64,000 bases of DNA from Capnocytophaga periodontitidis (lineage in GTDB: Bacteria > Bacteroidota > Bacteroidia > Flavobacteriales > Flavobacteriaceae), in assembly GCF_016126015.1 (NCBI RefSeq), contig NZ_JAEFDB010000003.1, positions 62,001 through 126,000 of the forward strand, given 5' to 3'. Below, in pieces: positions 53,579-61,791 of this stretch. Both the position numbers and the translations under genes were made by a program. Under the pieces are notes generated by a model that was not told the origin of the DNA, ran no database searches, and worked only from the letters and a program-made list of their open reading frames with translations. The first letter of the stretch is position 1, and each line of letters opens with the position of its first letter.

Positions 53579-54126
53579 ACGTTAACGATTAGTTCTAAAA
53601 ACTTCGAGAGTACTTCATCTGTAAGCCAAACCCCATTGGCAGAAAGGTAAAAAACATACCCAGACTGGTGCATTGCCATTGTATTTACTTTAAAAATGAC
53701 GGGCTTGCCGTGTCGGGCACCTACTTTGGTTGCGGTTGCTATATCAATGCTGAGGTGTACGTGTTGGCGGGTTTGCTTTTGGAGTCCGCTTTTGAGAATG
53801 CTCTCTACAAACCTGCTGGCAGTGCCGTGATACAAACATTCGGGAGGTGTTTGGGGCTCTAATTCTAATGTTACGGCAAGTGAATGCCCTTGATTGGCGC
53901 GTATTTTTGTGTTATCCTCGCTAAAAGCATACCGCTGTTTGCTATCGGTAGTGACGATTTCTTCTAACATTTTAAGGCTGAACACTGGGAATTTACGCTT
54001 CATATTCTTAATGAGCACATTCACCTCAGCCCAACCGTGTGTGTCGAGGCTAATACCAATCGCCTCAGGGTGGTGTCGCAGTACCAAACTAAGAAATTTG
54101 CTCTCTTTTTTATGTTTTTCAATCAT
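53575..54126 (-). CDS. kptA: RNA 2-prime-phosphotransferase (Tpt1/KptA)
   Basis: The 183-residue protein is a KptA/Tpt1: SKFLSLVLRHHPEAIGISLD at the start, then ANQGHSLAV, LYHGTASRFVESILKSGLQK, RQHVHLS, and GKPVIFKVN with the usual Arg, His and Ser active-site motifs. Tpt1 moves the 2-prime phosphate of RNA to NAD+, forming ADP-ribose-1,2-cyclic phosphate. In bacteria without tRNA splicing its natural substrate is unknown. It heads a four-gene group with two unknowns and a SUKH gene. Confidence 0.92.
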   Translation of the reverse strand: MIEKHKKESKFLSLVLRHHPEAIGISLDTHGWAEVNVLIKNMKRKFPVFSLKMLEEIVTTDSKQRYAFSEDNTKIRANQGHSLAVTLELEPQTPPECLYHGTASRFVESILKSGLQKQTRQHVHLSIDIATATKVGARHGKPVIFKVNTMAMHQSGYVFYLSANGVWLTDEVLSKFLELIVNV

Positions 54127-54210
54127 TTTTATAGGGGGTAGGGAGTAATTTTTGATAGGTTACTTTTTACAAAAACACTATTTTATTTTCAAATAAACAA
54201 GATATAAAAC

Positions 54211-54915
54211 CTATTTCCGAAACAAGTTCCTCGCTGCTTTCTCACTGCATTTTTGGTGTTTAGCATAAGCCTTAGCTGCACGCAGGCGTATCTGTTCATC
54301 GCTTTCACCATTCACATAGCCCGTAAGTGCATCGTGAAGCGTGTAGGCTTCGGCAGCCATCAATCCTGAAGTCCAAACCAGTGGATTTACCTTTGCGTGT
54401 TGCAGGTGAGGCTCGAAAAAACGCTTACTATAGCACGCCAAGATAATCACATCGCGTGTCTTGCCATCGGTATTTTTATAAGTGGTGTTGAGTTGAAAAT
54501 CCATCAGTCCGTCGTGTCCTACATACGCAACCAAATCGGCATTGCCAGCAGCGGCATTTTTCAAGAAGTTTTCTGTACAAGTTTTGATATATTTGCCGTC
54601 GTAAGCATCGGCGATGAGCGTATAGTTTTTAGTAGCGTGTTTAAAGGTTACTCGCTCCAAAATAATATCACTATAAGGCTTTTCCGATTTTATGAACTTC
54701 CATTCCTTACTGCGTTTAAAATAAGTGCGCACGCCATAACCACAACCCCAATAGAGGTTGCTATCAGCATCTTGCCCATTGCCAATCCCTTTGGGTACCG
54801 GCACAATGCCCTGATACTTATTATCGCAGAGGGCTACCAAAACGTGTATGGTTTTCGTCTGTTGCGCCCATATAGGGGCTGTAACCAAGCAAAAGAATAA
54901 TAGGAGGTGTTTCAT
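54211..54915 (-). CDS. Secreted caspase-like (C14-type) hypothetical protein
   Basis: The start MKHLLLFFCLVTAPIWAQ at 54915 gives a signal peptide and 234 residues. A His in LVAYVGHDGLMDFQL (His134) and a Cys in VIILACYSKRF (Cys161) lie about 27 residues apart after beta strands, as in the His-Cys dyad of caspase-fold peptidases. The rest (NSNLYWGCGYGVRTYFK-like N-terminal segment, YVNGESDEQIRLRAAKAYAK) is unusual. I would call it caspase-like with low certainty; it may have another function. Confidence 0.5.
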   Translation of the reverse strand: MKHLLLFFCLVTAPIWAQQTKTIHVLVALCDNKYQGIVPVPKGIGNGQDADSNLYWGCGYGVRTYFKRSKEWKFIKSEKPYSDIILERVTFKHATKNYTLIADAYDGKYIKTCTENFLKNAAAGNADLVAYVGHDGLMDFQLNTTYKNTDGKTRDVIILACYSKRFFEPHLQHAKVNPLVWTSGLMAAEAYTLHDALTGYVNGESDEQIRLRAAKAYAKHQKCSEKAARNLFRK

Positions 54916-55014
54916 TGTGTTTTCAGTCAAATATTGTTTGTCTGTTTCTAAGAAAGAATCTTTTATAGTTTTAATTATTTCAATCGAAATGTCTCGTTAT
55001 ATTCTTCTTAAAAA

Positions 55015-55066
55015 TCAAAGGTTGAAAAATGGTTTTGCTTTCCTCTACACCACCTTCAACCTTTGA
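55015..55066 (-). terminator. Terminator of the M1 peptidase gene
   Basis: TCAAAGGTTGAA (55015-55026) pairs perfectly with TTCAACCTTTGA (55055-55066). On the minus strand a T run follows the second arm. The gene stop is 15 bases upstream. Confidence 0.75.
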
Positions 55067-55080
55067 TTATTATTTAAAGT

Positions 55081-56949
55081 CTATTGTTTAAACACGTTGT
55101 TTTCTCTGTTGATATCCACACTTCTGTTGTTAGGGTCTAACACTATGCTTTGGATATCACTCAGTGGCATATCAAGCTCAAAAGTGTAAGTGAGGTTACC
55201 CCATCCCCAAGCAGGGAGCACAAGGCGAGAGTAAGCAGGATAAGTATTAGGTTTTTCGCCGTAAGTCATTCGCAAAGGCACATATACATATTGAGTTTTT
55301 CCAGCTTTATCAGTTACAAAAAGGTCGATAGAGAGGGGCAATCTGCCTAAACGCTTGAGGGTAACAGTAGTTTTATTGCCTTTGGCAGTCACCTTGTCGA
55401 TAGCGTAATCGGCTACGTGGTCGGTTTGCATAAACTCGTTGAGAAACCACTGCAATTGCAAACCCGATACTTTTTCGGCAATGCGAATAAAATCGTTAGG
55501 GGTAGGATTTTTGAAAGCAAATTCGCGGTAGTAACGTTTGAGAGTTTTTAGTAGTGCCTCATTGCCCATTAAGTAGTCTAACTGGGTGAGAAACAACTGA
55601 CCTTTGTAATAAGCGGCAATGCTATAGGCGTAGTTGGTTGCATAACGATCGGAATGAGTGATAGTAGGCTCTTGCAAACCCGATTGTACCAAATTGAAGT
55701 AGCCTTCATAAGCATCTTCAAAAGGATATGCGTTTTGAGGGACAAGTCCTAAAACTTGCTGTTCCGCAAGGGTTTGTATATACGAAGTAAAGCCCTCGTC
55801 CATCCACGGATAAGCTGCTTCATCGGTAGCTAAAAGATGCTGAAACCAAGCGTGGGCAAGTTCGTGAGTGGCAGTACCTACTAATTTTTCATATTTTTCA
55901 CCGCCTACCATAAGGGTACACATAGCGTATTCCATACCGCCGTCACCACCTTGGATAAAAGAGTATTGAGGCCAAGGATAAGCACCGATGAGCTTGTTGA
56001 AATAATCAAACACTTTTAGCATATCAGGCTGAATGCGTTTCCAAGTTTCAGGATATTTTTTGTAGAAGAAGTGTATAGTTTTACCATCGGCAAGTTGGTG
56101 TTTGTCGTGTACATACTGAGGGTCGGCAGCCCAAGTGAAATCGTGTACGCGTTCGGCGACAAAATGCCAAGTTCTGGTTTTAGCTTTTTTAGGTAGCGCA
56201 GGAACTTTCACTCCTGTATCTTCATAGCCAAAACCTATTTCGTTAGCGTTTTGGAGTATACCTGAACCTGCTACCATATAGGTTTTGTCGAGGGTGATTT
56301 TCACATCAAAATTGCCCCAAACGCCATAGAACTCACGTCCTAAGTACTCGGTGGTATGCCAACCTTGGTGATCGTAAGCCACCATTTTGGGGTACCATTG
56401 TGCCATTGAAAGAGCTACACCATCGGGGTTGTTGCGCCCTGCACGGCGTATCATTACGGGCAACTGACCTTCAAAAGTCATATCCAGTACTGTTTTGCTA
56501 TGAGGGAGGATAGGGGAGGGGAGGGTAACTTTCAAGATAGTACTCTCGTGAGTGAAAGTCGCTTTTTGCCCATCTTGAGTCATAGCTGTAATGCGCAAAG
56601 AGCCTATTTCCGAAGGTGATAGTTTGGCAATTCTACTCTCGTAGATAGGTTTTTGTTTAGTACCTACGTTGTTAGCCATACGTCTATCGGGGTCGGGGAG
56701 GGCTTGCAAGTTGCTGTCCATCTCGCTATTAGGTTGGAAAGCATTGTAGTAGAGGTGGTAGAATACCACGCGAAGAGTGTCGGGGGAGTTGTTTGTATAC
56801 GTGAGTTTTTGAGTGCCTTTGTACTGAAAGGTTTTCACGTCCATTGTCACGTCCATTTGGTAATCAGCTTGTTGTTGCCAAGGATTGTCTTGCGCACTTA
56901 CATTCAGCGCAAAAGCGAAGCCACAAAGGGCTAATAGCATTTTTTTCAT
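55081..56949 (-). CDS. Secreted M1-family metallopeptidase
   Basis: The start MKKMLLALCGFAFALNVSAQ at 56949 gives a signal peptide; the longer frame runs through the promoter element at 56982. The 622-residue protein has the M1 zinc motif HELAH (362-366) with the third ligand Glu385, and the exopeptidase-type GGMEY loop (337-341). M1 enzymes remove amino acids from peptides; a periplasmic location fits the signal peptide. It stands alone between terminator and promoter. Confidence 0.9.
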   Translation of the reverse strand: MKKMLLALCGFAFALNVSAQDNPWQQQADYQMDVTMDVKTFQYKGTQKLTYTNNSPDTLRVVFYHLYYNAFQPNSEMDSNLQALPDPDRRMANNVGTKQKPIYESRIAKLSPSEIGSLRITAMTQDGQKATFTHESTILKVTLPSPILPHSKTVLDMTFEGQLPVMIRRAGRNNPDGVALSMAQWYPKMVAYDHQGWHTTEYLGREFYGVWGNFDVKITLDKTYMVAGSGILQNANEIGFGYEDTGVKVPALPKKAKTRTWHFVAERVHDFTWAADPQYVHDKHQLADGKTIHFFYKKYPETWKRIQPDMLKVFDYFNKLIGAYPWPQYSFIQGGDGGMEYAMCTLMVGGEKYEKLVGTATHELAHAWFQHLLATDEAAYPWMDEGFTSYIQTLAEQQVLGLVPQNAYPFEDAYEGYFNLVQSGLQEPTITHSDRYATNYAYSIAAYYKGQLFLTQLDYLMGNEALLKTLKRYYREFAFKNPTPNDFIRIAEKVSGLQLQWFLNEFMQTDHVADYAIDKVTAKGNKTTVTLKRLGRLPLSIDLFVTDKAGKTQYVYVPLRMTYGEKPNTYPAYSRLVLPAWGWGNLTYTFELDMPLSDIQSIVLDPNNRSVDINRENNVFKQ

Positions 56950-56981
56950 CAGATGAATTGTTTTAGTTTTTTTAGAAAGCG

Positions 56982-56989
56982 CAAAGATA
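56982..56989 (-). promoter_or_regulatory. -7 element upstream of the M1 peptidase
   Basis: CAAAGATA (TATCTTTG on the minus strand), 33 bases before the start at 56949. Confidence 0.5.
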
Positions 56990-57013
56990 AAGGTTAATTT
57001 GCTCATTTCCAAA

Positions 57014-57045
57014 TTTGCTCATTAGCAAATTCTTTACTACCTTTG
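57014..57045 (+). promoter_or_regulatory. Promoter of the TerC operon
   Basis: TTTG (57014-57017), a 20-base spacer and TACCTTTG (57038-57045), 51 bases before the ATG at 57096. Confidence 0.6.
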
Positions 57046-57095
57046 TCGCCTCAATTATTGTTAATTATTCATTGTCAATTGTTAATTGAAATATT

Positions 57096-57878
57096 ATGGA
57101 TTTTTTATTTTCTGTTGATGCTCTTGTGGCACTCCTTACCCTTACTTTCCTCGAAATCGTTTTGGGGATTGATAATGTGATATTTATCTCTATCGTTACA
57201 GGTAAATTACCCGAAAACCAACGCAAACGTGCTACTCGCTTGGGACTCTTCTTGGCAATGTTTATGCGCATAGGTCTGCTATTAGGGATTTCCTTCCTCA
57301 TTCGCCTCAAAGACCCGCTTATCAGTTTTGATTGGGGTTGGTTCTCAGCACATTTCAACGGACAAGCACTGATACTTCTCGCGGGAGGTATTTTCCTACT
57401 CTACAAATCAACTAAAGAAATTCACGCGAAAGTAAATCATATAGAGCACGTTACAGAATCGGAACAGCCTCAAGCGCGACAACACGCCTCATTTGGCGGG
57501 GTTATCGTGCAAATCTTACTGATAGACATTATCTTTTCAATAGATAGTATCCTCACAGCTGTGGGTATGACTAACGGACTTAATGGTGCTTTGTACCTAA
57601 TGATTATCGCTGTAATTCTTTCGGTGGGAATAATGATGCTCTTTGCCAACCCAGTAGGTAATTTTGTGAACCGCAATCCGTCAATCCAAATATTAGCACT
57701 TTCATTCCTGATACTCATTGGTTTTATGCTCATTACCGAGAGTATGCACCTATCAGAAGCAGTACTCGCTGGACAAACAGTAGGGGCAGTGCCTAAGGGT
57801 TATTTATACTTTGCTATTGCCTTCTCATTGGGCGTTGAGTTTTTGAATATGAAAATGCGGAAGAAGACTGAAAAATGA
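57096..57878 (+). CDS. TerC-family integral membrane protein
   Basis: The 260-residue protein has seven or so membrane segments with the TerC acidic motifs LEIVLGIDNVIFISIV and IDIIFSIDSILTAVGM and the region NPVGNFVNRNPSIQILALSF. TerC proteins are linked to tellurite resistance and to metal (Mn2+) homeostasis. Its stop overlaps the next start by 4 bases (ATGA), so the two genes are coupled. Confidence 0.92.
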   Translation: MDFLFSVDALVALLTLTFLEIVLGIDNVIFISIVTGKLPENQRKRATRLGLFLAMFMRIGLLLGISFLIRLKDPLISFDWGWFSAHFNGQALILLAGGIFLLYKSTKEIHAKVNHIEHVTESEQPQARQHASFGGVIVQILLIDIIFSIDSILTAVGMTNGLNGALYLMIIAVILSVGIMMLFANPVGNFVNRNPSIQILALSFLILIGFMLITESMHLSEAVLAGQTVGAVPKGYLYFAIAFSLGVEFLNMKMRKKTEK

Positions 57879-58249
57879 AAGTATATACCAAATGCAAACA
57901 TTGCGCTGAAGAACTGTCTTGCGCTACAGAAGCTACTGATCGTGTGGAATTTGCGATGCGCGAAGGGGAAGAAAAATCACTCGTCTGCCCTAACTGCAAT
58001 CGCCGTTTTACTTATGAACCCAACGATTTTCGCGCCAAACCCTCAAAAATAGGGCAAATAGTAGCCTTAGCCATTCTCATTTTGGGAGTGCCTATACTTA
58101 TCTATGCTTTTGCGGGAAAAAACTACATTGTATTAGGAGGCTATTTACTGATTCCGTGGGCTGTCTATGCGATTATCACCCAACAAGACCGCAGCAGAGT
58201 AAGTAGTTTTAACCAAGTGCTTTTTAGAAGAAAATCACAACGAGAATAA
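57875..58249 (+). CDS. Zinc-ribbon membrane protein coupled to TerC
   Basis: The 124-residue protein has two CxxC pairs (CKHC near residue 7 and CPNC near 38), forming a zinc ribbon, and then two hydrophobic segments (IVALAILILGVPILIYAFA; YLLIPWAVYAII). The C-terminal end is basic. No function is known; coupling to TerC suggests a metal-related partner. Confidence 0.72.
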   Translation: MKVYTKCKHCAEELSCATEATDRVEFAMREGEEKSLVCPNCNRRFTYEPNDFRAKPSKIGQIVALAILILGVPILIYAFAGKNYIVLGGYLLIPWAVYAIITQQDRSRVSSFNQVLFRRKSQRE

Positions 58250-58330
58250 CTTGCCAGAAAATATAAAATAATACATCTTGACACATCTTAGTGAAATTGC
58301 TGAAGTTGTATAAGTTATAGAAAAACAAAA

Positions 58331-58363
58331 CCCGATAGTTTGATTGCTCAGAGACCTATCGGG
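58331..58363 (+). terminator. Hairpin after the TerC operon
   Basis: CCCGATAG (58331-58338) pairs with CTATCGGG (58356-58363) around a 17-base loop, with an A run before it. A TTG codon in the loop opens a longer frame for the next gene, so the true start should be further downstream. Confidence 0.6.
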
Positions 58364-58414
58364 AATAAAACTGGGGCAAAAATACGAATAATTTTAGAAA
58401 CAACAAAAAATATA

Positions 58415-59104
58415 ATGGTTTTTGATGATTTTAAAGATATTATTTCAGAGCAACGTATGAATAGATATCTTTTTTCTGTAAACAATAACACGCGTAATGC
58501 ACAAACTCTCTACAGGAAAAATCTAAAACTCTCACAAGAAATGTTTACTATTATTTCTTGTTTTGAAGTAGCTTTACGAAATAAGATAAACAAACATTAT
58601 ACTTCTCTATATGGTATTGAGTGGCTGTCCGATTTTATTTATGAAGGAGGAAGATTTGATACTCCATCTACAGAAAGAACTCAAAATATTATTCGTTTTG
58701 CAAAAAATAAATTAGGTGCTGATTATACACATTTTAAGTTGATGGCAGAATTAGATTTTGGTTTGTGGAGATATTTATTTGCACGTCCTCAATTTGTAGC
58801 AGGAGGACAGAATTTATTACAGATTTTTCCTTCTAAACCACGCAGTTCAGTTTCTATGCAATATAATAACACTTATATTTTTAACGAACTTACAAAAATT
58901 AATGAACTTAGAAACAGAATAGCCCATCACGAACCAATATGTTTCAAAAATAATACTGCTGTTATTGATACTAACTATATAAGACAGATATACAATTTGA
59001 TTTTACAATTATTTACTTGGATGAATATCAATGCTGCTGAACTACTTTATGGTTTAGATCATATTCAAAATGTTTGTAATGAAATTGATAAATTAAAAAA
59101 TTAG
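58415..59104 (+). CDS. Abi_2-family protein with HEPN motif
   Basis: The start MVFDDFKDIISEQRMNRYLF at 58415 is preferred over the TTG inside the hairpin. The 229-residue protein matches the abortive-infection Abi_2 family: ISCFEVALRNKINKHYTSLY and ELDFGLWRYLF, and ends with the HEPN motif ELRNRIAHHEPICF (Arg166 and Arg168, His171). HEPN proteins with RxxxxH motifs are ribonucleases, here probably acting against phage or as a toxin. It stands alone between a terminator and holB, more A+T-rich than its neighbours, without an obvious antitoxin. Confidence 0.85.
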   Translation: MVFDDFKDIISEQRMNRYLFSVNNNTRNAQTLYRKNLKLSQEMFTIISCFEVALRNKINKHYTSLYGIEWLSDFIYEGGRFDTPSTERTQNIIRFAKNKLGADYTHFKLMAELDFGLWRYLFARPQFVAGGQNLLQIFPSKPRSSVSMQYNNTYIFNELTKINELRNRIAHHEPICFKNNTAVIDTNYIRQIYNLILQLFTWMNINAAELLYGLDHIQNVCNEIDKLKN

Positions 59105-59112
59105 TAAAAACA

Positions 59113-60234
59113 ATGAACAATATTTTAGGATATGACACTATAAAGAACTATTTAAAAGCTAGTGTGGAAGCAGGTCGCATTCCACACGCTCAGTTATTTG
59201 TCGCTAGCGAAGGACAAGGAGGACTGCTAATGGCAATCGCCTACGCGACTCTCATTCTTTCGCACGATAACCCTAAAGCAAAAAACCAATGTGCTCAACT
59301 CGCTCACCCCGACCTCCATTTTGCTTTCCCCACAGCGACTAACGACAAGGTGAAAAAAGACCCTATTAGCTCGCTCTTTATGGACGAATGGCGCACTTTT
59401 GTAAAGGAACAGCCCTATGGCTCTCTTTTCGATTGGTTCGTATTCCTTGGAATTGAGAAAAAACAAGCCAACATAGGGGTAAACGAGGCTAAAGAGATTA
59501 CTAATAAGTTAGCACTGAAATCATTTGAAGGGGGCTATAAGGTGATGATTATCTGGATGGCAGAGAAGATGAATCCCGAAGCCTCTAACAAGCTCCTCAA
59601 ACTCCTTGAAGAACCCGCCGATAAAACGGTCTTTCTCTTGGTGGTAGAAGATGAAAATGCCCTATTAGACACTATCAAATCGCGTTGCCAAATTCTGCGT
59701 TTTCCGCCACTCAGTGAGAAAGCTATCAAGGAAGCGCTCATCGCACGTGGTTTGGCTGAAGCCGAAGCAACCAAAATAGCCCTACGCGCTCAAGGAAACT
59801 TCAACAAAGCCCTCCAACTGATGGACAACAAAGAAAGCGAAGAAGCAACCTTTGAACGTTGGTTTATTGCGTGGGTGCGTACTGCCTACCGTGCGCGTGG
59901 CAACAAAGCCTCTATACGAGGACTCTTGCAATGGAGCGACGAGATTAATACGGTGAATAGAGAGATGCAAAAGCAATTTTTACTCTATTGTGCAGAGGTG
60001 TTTCGTCAGGCATTTTTGCTGAACTACACAGCCTCCAATTTGGTGTATATGCAATTCAACGATCCTACTTTTCAACTTGCTAAATTTGCGCCTTTTATTC
60101 ACGGCAACAATATCGAGGCAATACATAACCTCCTCGAAGAAGCCCAGTTACACGTGGAGCGCAATGGTAATGGCAAAGTTATTTTTACCGATTTGGCTAT
60201 CAAACTCACCCGACTATTACACACTAAGCAATAA
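59113..60234 (+). CDS. holB: DNA polymerase III subunit delta-prime
   Basis: The 373-residue protein begins LGYDTIKNYLKASVEAGRIP and has HPDLHFAFP, the AAA+ sensor 1 stretch and the SRC motif (DTIKSRCQILRFPPL). The P-loop is degenerate, as expected for delta-prime, which does not hydrolyse ATP. It is part of the clamp loader. It begins 9 bases after the Abi gene, so the Abi gene may be co-transcribed. Confidence 0.9.
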   Translation: MNNILGYDTIKNYLKASVEAGRIPHAQLFVASEGQGGLLMAIAYATLILSHDNPKAKNQCAQLAHPDLHFAFPTATNDKVKKDPISSLFMDEWRTFVKEQPYGSLFDWFVFLGIEKKQANIGVNEAKEITNKLALKSFEGGYKVMIIWMAEKMNPEASNKLLKLLEEPADKTVFLLVVEDENALLDTIKSRCQILRFPPLSEKAIKEALIARGLAEAEATKIALRAQGNFNKALQLMDNKESEEATFERWFIAWVRTAYRARGNKASIRGLLQWSDEINTVNREMQKQFLLYCAEVFRQAFLLNYTASNLVYMQFNDPTFQLAKFAPFIHGNNIEAIHNLLEEAQLHVERNGNGKVIFTDLAIKLTRLLHTKQ

Positions 60235-60281
60235 GACAATTTTTCTAATTTTCTAATCTGCTAATTTGCTAATTTGAAATT

Positions 60282-61613
60282 ATGTTAACCGCAATTTCCC
60301 CCATTGATGGTCGTTATGCCGATAAAACGACCTCCCTTGTGCCTTTCTTTTCCGAAATGGCACTCATTCGTTATCGCGTACAAGTGGAAGTAGAGTACTT
60401 CATCGCGCTCTGTGAACTCCCCTTGCCTCAACTCGCTGCCTTTCCTAAGGAAAAATACACCGATTTGAGAAAACTCTACCAAAATTTTACCGAAGAGGAA
60501 GCTCTAAAAGTAAAAGAAATAGAGCAAACTACCAATCACGATGTGAAAGCGGTAGAATACTTTATAAAAGAAGCCTTTGATTACTTACAACTGCAACCCT
60601 ATAAGGAGTTTATCCACTTTGGTCTTACCTCTCAGGATATCAACAATACCGCTATTCCGCTTAGCATCAAGGAAGCCGTACAACAAGTGTATTTACCTGC
60701 CTTAGAGCAATTACTCGGAAAACTGAGAAGTTTAGTAGTCCAATGGAAAGATGTGCCATTGTTAGCACGCACTCACGGTCAGCCGGCATCTCCTACGCGT
60801 TTGGGCAAGGAATTCGAGGTGTTTGTCGTTCGTATGGAACAGCAGTTACAAACCCTTATCGCAGTGCCTTATGCTGCCAAATTTGGGGGAGCAACCGGTA
60901 ACTACAACGCTCATAAAGTAGCCTATCCTAATATCGATTGGAAGGCTTTCGGTACCCGCTTTGTTGAGGAAATATTAGTGTTACACCACTCATTCCCTAC
61001 TACCCAAATTGAGCATTACGACCATTTAGCTGCTCTTTTCGATGCTCTCAAACGCATCAATACGATTCTCATCGATTTGAACCGCGATATTTGGACGTAT
61101 ATCTCTATGGATTACTTCAAACAACAGATAAAAGCAGGCGAGGTAGGCTCTTCGGCTATGCCTCATAAGGTAAATCCTATTGATTTTGAAAACTCTGAAG
61201 GTAATTTAGGTATTGCCAACGCTCTTTTAGAGCATCTATCGGTGAAATTGCCTATTTCCCGCCTGCAGCGCGACCTCACAGATAGTACAGTATTGCGCAA
61301 TGTAGGGGTGCCTTTTGGTCATATACTCATCGCCTTGCAATCTACCCTCAAAGGACTCAACAAACTGCTTTTAAACGAAGATAAAATCCGCCAAGATTTA
61401 CAAGACCATTGGGCAGTAGTAGCCGAGGCTATCCAAACGATTTTGCGTCGTGAAGGCTATCCTAATCCGTATGAAGCCCTCAAAGCCCTTACGCGTACCA
61501 ATACCGCTATCACTGCCGAGACTATCAGCAACTTCATTGATACCTTGGAAGTAAGTGAAGATGTAAAGGCAGAACTAAAAGTCATCACCCCCGAGAACTA
61601 TACAGGAGTTTAG
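60282..61613 (+). CDS. purB: Adenylosuccinate lyase
   Basis: The 443-residue protein starts TAISPIDGRYADKTTSLVPF and has the signature GSSAMPHKVNPIDFENSEGN and the active-site HFGLTSQDINNTAIP and RTHGQPASPTRLGKE regions. It makes AMP and an IMP precursor in purine synthesis. Standard length. It lies 47 bases after holB and is followed by a terminator-type hairpin. Confidence 0.97.
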   Translation: MLTAISPIDGRYADKTTSLVPFFSEMALIRYRVQVEVEYFIALCELPLPQLAAFPKEKYTDLRKLYQNFTEEEALKVKEIEQTTNHDVKAVEYFIKEAFDYLQLQPYKEFIHFGLTSQDINNTAIPLSIKEAVQQVYLPALEQLLGKLRSLVVQWKDVPLLARTHGQPASPTRLGKEFEVFVVRMEQQLQTLIAVPYAAKFGGATGNYNAHKVAYPNIDWKAFGTRFVEEILVLHHSFPTTQIEHYDHLAALFDALKRINTILIDLNRDIWTYISMDYFKQQIKAGEVGSSAMPHKVNPIDFENSEGNLGIANALLEHLSVKLPISRLQRDLTDSTVLRNVGVPFGHILIALQSTLKGLNKLLLNEDKIRQDLQDHWAVVAEAIQTILRREGYPNPYEALKALTRTNTAITAETISNFIDTLEVSEDVKAELKVITPENYTGV

Positions 61614-61649
61614 TTTAGGCAAGAGATAAGAAGTAAGAAAAAATGCTAT

Positions 61650-61699
61650 ACTTTGCCAAAGTTTTTAATTGCTCGTCGTGCTACGCCCTTTGGCAAAGT
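61650..61699. terminator. Composite hairpin after purB
   Basis: ACTTTGCCAAAG (61650-61661) pairs with CTTTGGCAAAGT (61688-61699). The loop holds TCGTGCTACGCC, a variant of the 3-prime element. It lies between convergent purB and the phase-variable gene. Confidence 0.65.
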
Positions 61700-61734
61700 T
61701 TATTACCCTGATAATCAATCGTCTTTAGTTACAT

Positions 61735-61763
61735 TGTAGGGGCGTTTTGCAAACGCCCCTACA
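61735..61763. repeat. GGGGCGTTT hairpin element
   Basis: TGTAGGGGCGTTT, loop TGC, AAACGCCCCTACA: a 13-bp perfect inverted repeat. The left arm is identical to that at 20606-20618, where the right arm has become a tandem array. Confidence 0.75.
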
Positions 61764-61791
61764 AATAGAATTCTTCAAACAGATTTATTTT

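Noticed and set aside
54397-54900. 167-residue plus-strand frame opposite the caspase-like gene
   Set aside because: The minus frame has a signal peptide and motifs; the plus frame has neither.
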